DNA from: Siphonodentalium dalli
Taxonomy: Eukaryota > Mollusca > Scaphopoda > Gadilida > Siphonodentaliidae
NCBI GenBank assembly: GCA_032622095.1
Contig: CP136067.1
Coordinates: 79,634,705 to 79,698,704 of the forward strand
Reading direction: 5' to 3'
DNA: 64,000 bases
Made by a program: the position numbers and the translations under genes. The notes under the pieces were generated by a model. It was not told the DNA's origin, made no database searches, and was given only the letters and a program-made list of their open reading frames with translations. Positions 57,495 through 64,000 of this stretch are shown here, in pieces (position 1 is the stretch's first letter; every line of letters starts with the position of its first letter).

Positions 57495-58264
57495 ACATTC
57501 AATGAATTCATCATGCAGCTGATAAAAATGAGCAACTTATCGCAAATACATGTAAAAATATACTGGGGTGTGTTGTAAAATAATTTCATAAGACAAACTA
57601 TATGAATACGACTGGAATACGACTAGAACATTTTCGTATATAAACTTGTTGATCTTTCAGGGTCTTTGAGAAATAACTCTTGTTTTGATTAGGTTACATG
57701 TATGTGGTTATAACAGAAAATTTGGAAGACAAATGCTATAACATGCATAGCCTTAAAGTAAATTTGTTTTCAAACTTTTTCTTATATAACTCACAACCTA
57801 AATCAAAACAAAGAGTTATTTCCTTAAAGAGTTAATGGTAAAAAAAACGTCTAGTTTTCAACATATCTTTCCATAAAATCGATACTTTCACAATATGTCT
57901 TGGGAAGAAACACATCCAGTTGAAGATAAATTTCAATTTGATTATTTTCCTTGGTCGGTCAGTTGCAATCAACACTACTGACATTGTGTCAATCTATCCG
58001 CACCCGCCTATGCTGTCAATGATAGCCAATTGACAGACCGATAGCGAATTGTTTTACAGTATTTCATGGATTGACAGCTTTAATATGATTAAATTATTAG
58101 TATTTAAACAGCCCATGTATGCGAGTTAAGCCCTGCCATGGATAATATTCAAGCACTTTTCAAGGTAAATCATTCAATGATCATAGTCCATCAGTTCAAA
58201 ACCTGAGCACCTTTTGGAGTTCTGATGTTATAAAGTTCCCCATCATAACTTCAAAAATTAGCAT
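57495..58264. other. Gene-free stretch
   Basis: AT-rich. A short inverted pair, AACTCTTGTTTTGATTAGG (57677) and ATCAAAACAAAGAGTT (57803), was noted. No exon recognised. Confidence 0.35.
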
Positions 58265-58272
58265 ATCATTCC

Positions 58273-59576
58273 TAGAGCTGAAACGGTTGACCCATTCTTC
58301 TAACCGGTTAACCATCGGGGTTAACCGGATTTCAACCGGTTAACCGCTAATTTCTAGCGGACTTCTCTCACACTAATTATGTCGACATTATGCCATGCTC
58401 CAGGGACAAACCTAGGTGAGAAACAGTAGCTGAAATAAAGACCTTATTCACGGCATTTAACGATATTCAAAAACACGAATTCACTGTTCTTTTGCTGGCT
58501 CTCGTGATGGTGAATGAGCAAGTGAAATTTGTGAATGGCAGGCGGGATCGCTTATTTGCCGTGATCAGCATATGTTTGGGCATTTGTAAAACGAGTAACA
58601 ATAGTATGGGTATTGGTAAAACGAGTAACAAAACTATATATTAAAGATCTGTAATATAACATTATCATTGGTATATCCTCCAATGAATTATATATAAAGA
58701 CAAGAAAGTAATACCTATAGAACAAAAAGGAAGGTCAGTTAGGTCAGACTCGCAGTCCTATTCAGTATTCAAGCTATTCGTCGGTATCATGATCGCGGAC
58801 ACTAGTGTTGGAAGGTTATAGCATTTACGTTTTGGTTTCGGTTTTAGTATGCAATCACTTAACATATAGAAATTACTGCCAAATTGAGTGTCAATTAGTC
58901 CCACCGGCACAACCAGTTACAGAGTAGCATGGAGCATCAATTTCCTTGATAAAGGGGAAGATCATTGAAGAAGTTTTGGGTTGCTTCAACTACGATGTCT
59001 GTTTGGTCACTCAATTGAATTGATCATATTAGATCACAACAGGGAGGAAGAACGGGAAGAGTGAAGACATTGTGCAGCTGATCTCAATCATCAAACTTTG
59101 TCGACTTACATAGTTTTTATAAACCCCACTGTAAAACAGTTTTAGTATGTCGTGGTGTGATTTCAATTTGAATCCATGTTGCTTCGTGCAGTATTAACTA
59201 TTAAGTTACGAAAGCAAGCATTGCCACACAACGCCACTTTTCCGTTGTCACTTCCTTGTGTGCATTCAGACTTGATACACAGTGACTACACACGTGCTTT
59301 TGTCGGAAGATCAGAGAAAACTTCAAAGGGAAGGAATTGATTGAAGGTCGCCGACACTTCCAGACAGTTCGAGAATTGCTACTATAAAGTATCTGATACT
59401 ACTGCGTGTACCAATTAATGCTTGCATTGCACTCTACTATCGGTGACACAGGATTTAGTATTAGTTTTGCATCATTTAACCTAATATTTTGAGGATTATT
59501 CACGTTCACATTCAACTGACAACGGGATGCGGTTACGTCCGGTTCATTTTTTAACCGTCTAACCGTTTCAGCTCTA
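58273..59576. mobile_element. hAT non-autonomous element with perfect 8-bp target duplication
   Basis: ATCATTCC occurs at 58265-58272 and 59577-59584. The ends are TAGAGCTGAAACGGTTGAC on the left and AACCGTTTCAGCTCTA on the right, identical over the first 16 bases. Sub-terminal AACCGGTTAACC motifs are dense on the left. The 1304-bp interior has no transposase frame. Confidence 0.9.
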
Positions 59577-60238
59577 ATCATTCCTTGACATATGAACTCT
59601 ATAGACACTTATTTCTTGAGATATCATGCAAGAATCAATAACACCCCTCCAAGCAACACCAATTTATCAAGCAGCTACGTCCCTAAACTTTTGAGCATTA
59701 TATTCTGTTTGGTTAGTGAATCATGCCATGATATTTGAAGTCTCTATACCTATTACATGTATGTCTTGAAATATTGAGCAAAAAACGTTTCCACATCCTC
59801 CTAGCCTTACGAACAAGGTGTCAGACTGCGCTTCCCAACTCTCGGTGAAAGGGCTTCAGTGAATGATTATGTTATAATTAAATGTTTTGTGCAGCTAAAC
59901 ATGTTGTCAATATAGGCCCAAATATAAGCTAAATACCATAGGCCTGATGATTATTGAGAAGTTGTTTTAACTCGTTAAGGATGGGAAATGGATATATCCG
60001 TTTCCAAAAACATTACCTACAGGATATCCGTTTCCCACTTCATGCACTTGTTATCAGCGAATTATTCTTTTATGAGTAAATGTTTTGTATTATAACCTAT
60101 TTTTGGTATCACATGGGGGTCGCGTGCTGTGATTCGCGATGACACTGTTCCAAAATGATGCGGCCCAGTAAGCCACGGATCCATAGACAAGTTTTCGGTT
60201 GGCACTCACTCTTATTGATGCAAATTCTATCGCTAGGC

Positions 60239-60414
60239 TTGATTACCCAGAAATTTGGTGCCACTTGACCGCATGCACTGAATGAGAAGTAACTAAAAAT
60301 TAAATAACCACAACAAACGCAGCCATGGTATGTGCTTAGTTAATTTAGAGTTACTTCCCATTGAGTGCATGTGGCCAAATGGCACCGAATGTCCTTGAAT
60401 TTCTGGGTAATCAA
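60239..60414. repeat. 176-bp inverted repeat
   Basis: The left arm is TTGATTACCCAGAAATTTGG, then GGTGCCACTTGACCGCATGC and AGAAGTAACT. The right arm is its diverged complement ending TTTCTGGGTAATCAA, with arms of about 70 bp. Likely an old foldback MITE. No target duplication identified. Confidence 0.7.
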
Positions 60415-61037
60415 ACCAAAATGGCAGTAACTTGAGTGATGCATTTGCTTTGTTTTTACTGGTATCGCATTTAGCCTTGTACATGTAGTTGGGTCAAACT
60501 GAACATCGTTTCTTTGCTTTGTTTAGCATCAACCGCCAAATTCAAAGTACAAACGCGCCAGACTACACGCCTGTAATCAACTTTTATGCACCAGGACAAT
60601 AAATTTAAGCGCCAATTGCACACTAGCACCTTGCTATGTCGGTCCATGACAGGCAGATCTTGACAACTTCAGCGGAAGGAACCAGGAACGAGGCAATTTA
60701 AGTATATTCCTGGATCATATAACTTTGGAAATTAATTGCATTTGATTCAAAATGTCACAAACATTTCATCATACAGCGAAATTACAGCCCCCAAACACAT
60801 AATTTTGTGAAATTGGTTGCCATGGCAACCGGATGCAATTTGGTTGTATTTACCCAAAATTTCGGGAAGATTTAAAGATGATCACCCATATAGTATTAGT
60901 TGTCACGTGAAAAATTCTTCCTTGACAAATGATCTGACCTGGGCCAGCATTAAATAAATGCATAAATTGCAATACACTGATATAAAAGTAAGCATTTTGA
61001 CATCAGAAAATGGGGTTTGGCAGCCATTTTAAATAGT

Positions 61038-61214
61038 AAGCAATTATTTCATGTCTCTTTTGGGAACAGTCAAAATTGTTGTCCCGAGGTATCAGGAATG
61101 ACTATCGAACTGTTGCCCAAGGCCGAAGGCCGAGGGCAACAGTTCGATAGTCATTCCTGATACCGAGGGACAACAATTTTGCCTGTTCCCAAAAGACACA
61201 TGAAATAATTGCTT
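61038..61214. repeat. 177-bp near-perfect palindrome
   Basis: The arms of about 80 bp start AAGCAATTATTTCATGTCTC. They contain GGAACAGTCAAAATTGTTGT and ATTCCTGATAC with complements on the other side. The loop is a GC-rich AAGGCCGAAGGCCGAG. Only a few mismatches, so it is probably a young hairpin MITE. Confidence 0.85.
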
Positions 61215-61959
61215 TGTTACCCAATACATTTACTTGTATATAATCAGGTCATTGCTATTAATTAATCAAACTCTTTAATAGTGTTATTTCGAATTATGAG
61301 AACTAACTGGAATATACCGCCATGTATCCGGTATAATTAACGAGAGGCCGATCACGATCGGCAGATGTTTAACCCATACCTTGGCGATAGCGATTAGCTA
61401 TAACTGATAATTGGTCAAAGATATGATCACAGTAATACATATATCAGTACCTAACTTAAAATCAAAAGGTCAAATAATTTGTCTTAAGAAGGGGTTAAAG
61501 TAATTGGGGTGGGGGAGGAGTCGTTTTAAATCTCATAACTCTGTCCCTATTCACACAAGGACCTCTCACTGTGAGATCCAATTGTTTAGCCATTAATAAA
61601 TTTGACAGATAGGATAAACAATTATCCAGCCAGCAGGTTGTTCATCTTTACCTTCATACAACCACCCCCTAGAGCTATGTAACATATGTCATCACTCAAT
61701 TAATAACAGATTTTGCTTGGAATGACATCTATTAAAGGTATTCTCATACGAGCTGGATATTGGATGTTCACATGGCAATTTATTGATATCATTATATTAC
61801 ATGCAACTATTGCAATAAAATCTTCACATTTTCAATACAGGCCATCACACCTTATTAATGGAATACAACTAAAACAAATTAGTGTCAATTTTTTATTTTT
61901 TTTTTAATTAAATAATTTTTTTATTATTATAAAAGTTTTTTAATATTTGTTTATGTTAA
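61215..61959. other. Gene-free stretch
   Basis: AT-rich with poly-T runs near 61890. No exon or repeat family recognised. Confidence 0.35.
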
Positions 61960-62215
61960 ATTGAGCGAGGAAATTCAATCTAAAAAAATATGAAAAATCC
62001 AAATTTCAAATTTAAAAAAAAAGAAGAAGGGTCATAACTCCTTTAAAATAAATCGGATCAAACCCATATTCAAACTCGAACTGTATTTTGGGATGAGAAA
62101 CCTATAAACAAAATTTGGTTCCGATCAAATAGAAAATGTTAGAGTTATCGCATTATACCTAAAGTGTCTGACAGACAGACAGATATAGATGGACGGACAG
62201 ACGAGTGGTCAATCC
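61960..62215. repeat. Pearl-like single-unit element
   Basis: It has GGTCATAACTCCTTTAAAA, CCCATATTCAAACTCGAACT and TAGAGTTATCGC, then GACAGACAGACAG and GGACGGACAGACG. Same order of core unit and microsatellite as 38105-39010. Confidence 0.5.
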
Positions 62216-62612
62216 GGACATTGACGCTATGTGTACCATACTATGGTATAGGTACACATAAAAAGTTTTATCTGGGTAAACATAAAAAACGAAACCGGAA
62301 ATTTCCGGAAACGTCACGGAAATTGCAAACCATGTAACAGTTCGTTCGGGCCAGTCAACAGTTCGCTCGGAGCCAGTCAACAGTTCACTCGGGTCAGGCA
62401 ACAGTTCACTCGTGACGTCACGAAAGCTGACCGTGATTGCAAACCGGGTAACAGTTAATTCAGGGCGGGCAACAGTTCGTTGTGGCATTACGAACGCGAA
62501 TTTGGGGTTAACCAGTTAATTCTAAATCCCAATGATTTACGAAGTAAAACTCTACTATTTTCCACTTGTGACGTTGACGAAAGCTGACCGTGATTGCAAA
62601 CCGGGTAACAGT

Positions 62613-63767
62613 CAGTGTTTGCGCTGTCGGTAGCCAAATTAGCCAATGGCTAATCTTTTTCGAATTTGGCTAATAAAAATTTCATTTGGCTAAACTTTTG
62701 GCTAAACTTTCTTTGAACCCAAATGGAGACTGAAAGCATGGAGCCAGAAAGCTAATTAATAAAAGCGCTCAATAGATCGACATTCAAGACGAAGTTAGGT
62801 GACGAAAGTATTTCATTATTTTCGTACTTATGAAATATCGTACAAAGGGAAACCCGATCGACAACTCTATCAACCATCTATCAATCATCTTTAGTTTTCA
62901 CAAGACGGACATTCAAAGACGCATGGACATTAAACCGACCCTGGTTGAATTATGACAATGTGAAGAAAGCAATGTTTTGTAAAGTGCATTGACGCCGGTA
63001 TATAAGCAATTTGTTCGCAACAGGCTGTTTTAATCTGGAGAAAGATTACGTCACTCTGCACGAAGCAGCAAAAGGTCATTATTAATTTTTACATTTAATC
63101 TCATAATCACCCATTCAGCCCATTGTCTGTCTGGTCACTCACGGCGCGCCTGCACAATGCATGTTTATGATGACATTGCATTTAAGACGGTCGAGGTTTA
63201 TGAGTACCAAGTGTAAGACAAAAGCTTAATCAGCCAAATGTGAATCACGACAGATATTTTGTTGCTATTTGTCGTCAATACCGATACACTCAAAATAATA
63301 TGCATGCTTTTATGACAGATTGTAATTTGATAATGGCGTAACAATATTAAGTTATTAGTTTCCAGATGTCACTTAGATATTTTCGCAAGGATAAATATTT
63401 AATGATTTAAAAAAAGATATTGATATAAAACAAAAAAATAATGACATTAAGAAGGACAATCCGGGGTTACCCCCCCCCCCCCCCCCCCCCCCCCAAAATC
63501 ACTCTTTCACATAAAGATTAATTAATTTTTAATAAATGATATATATAAAAATACTTCTAGTTCATAAAAATTATTTTAATTATTGTGTATTTTTATACCT
63601 GTGTCTGTTAGATTTTACGTTTTAGTCATTAATTGTGAATCAACCAGAAAACGATGATTTAATTTGGCCAAAGTTTTTTTTAATTTGGCCAAAAAACATT
63701 TGGCTAAAGTTTTTTTCATTTGGCTAAACTTTTGGCTAAAGTTTTTTTCGGTCCAGCGCGAACACTG
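62613..63767. mobile_element. hAT non-autonomous element with perfect 8-bp target duplication
   Basis: GTAACAGT is at 62605-62612 and 63768-63775. The ends are CAGTGTTTGCGCTG on the left and CAGCGCGAACACTG on the right, matching at 13 of 14 positions. Sub-terminal TTTGGCTAAACTTTTGGCT repeats occur at both ends. Internal sequence includes a poly-C of more than 20 bases at 63471-63494. No transposase frame. Confidence 0.9.
63471..63494. repeat. Poly-C tract
   Basis: An uninterrupted C run longer than 20 bases inside the hAT element. Length is likely unstable and sequencing-prone. Confidence 0.95.
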
Positions 63768-64000
63768 GTAACAGTTAATTCAGGGCGGGCAACAGTTCGT
63801 TGTGGCGTTACGAACGCGAATTTGGGGTTAACCAGTTAATTCTAAATCCCAATGATTTAAGAAGTAAAACTCTACTATTGGGTAACAATGCCCTCTATTG
63901 GTGATGGGTGATTTTCGAGCAAGGCGAGTTCCAGATGTTAGCAAAATATTCCTGGATCATTTAACTTTGGAAATCATTTATATTTGATTCAAAATGTCTC

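Larger units (their letters stand above)
62417..63880. repeat. Two-unit tandem duplication (about 155 bp), second unit split by a hAT element
   Basis: Unit 1 (about 62427-62570) includes GCTGACCGTGATTGCAAACC, CAGTTAATTCAGGGCGGGC and TTTGGGGTTAACCAGTTAAT. Unit 2 starts at about 62583 and resumes at 63776 after the insertion. An older run of CAGTTCGCTCGG-like 20-bp steps precedes unit 1 at 62336-62410. Confidence 0.8.

Noticed and set aside
62159..62488. 109-codon minus-strand frame with repeated SELLTGSERTVDWPERTV
   Set aside because: It is the translation of short CAGTTCGCTCGG-type steps and the adjoining tandem unit. No domain is recognisable.

Overview
The window looks like a stretch of animal nuclear genome, most likely from a marine invertebrate (a mollusc or another lophotrochozoan is my best guess, from repeat style only). 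It is AT-rich and almost entirely non-coding. It has no bacterial gene layout, no rRNA and no convincing functional tRNA. It is packed with nested mobile elements, foldback repeats and tandem arrays. The only host gene I can support is on the minus strand: two spliced exons, at 24948-24995 and 8888-9107, that join in frame and read like the N-terminal part of a Ric-8/synembryn family protein (chaperone and exchange factor for G-protein alpha subunits). The rest of that gene must lie in exons I cannot recognise or outside the window.

Left part (1-16 kb): small non-autonomous transposons. There is a TTAA-flanked family (piggyBac-like), a TA-flanked palindromic family, a 254-bp double-foldback family with 8-bp target duplications, three tRNA-derived SINEs, and a 1.6-kb pogo-like element (2281-3873) that keeps a broken Brinker-type DNA-binding domain.

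16-25 kb: the large Ric-8 intron carries a 4.18-kb hAT element (16406-20586). Its transposase gene is broken by several frameshifts and a stop.

25-39 kb: tandem-repeat-bearing elements. They include a near-identical 1.72-kb tandem duplication (about 28.9-32.3 kb) made of modules rich in NRF1-like and nuclear-receptor-like motifs, a degenerate 300-bp period array, and microsatellite-tailed elements resembling the pearl elements of bivalves.

40-52 kb: a 1.7-kb minisatellite with 31-bp units, a perfect 68-bp palindrome, and a multi-level nest. In the nest, a foldback MITE is split by a 5.27-kb hAT-like element with an exact 8-bp target duplication. That element is filled with arrays of an AAGATGGC-containing repeat, and one of these arrays is itself split by a 756-bp TTAA element carrying another 31-bp minisatellite.

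52-64 kb: more repeat arrays, a Tigger/pogo-like element (56049-57489), and two non-autonomous hAT elements with perfect 8-bp target duplications (58273-59576 and 62613-63767).

I found no operon, defence system or other multi-gene system. The interest of the window lies in its transposon nesting, which gives relative insertion ages, and in its regulatory-motif-bearing arrays. All family assignments are from reading the sequence without database searches.
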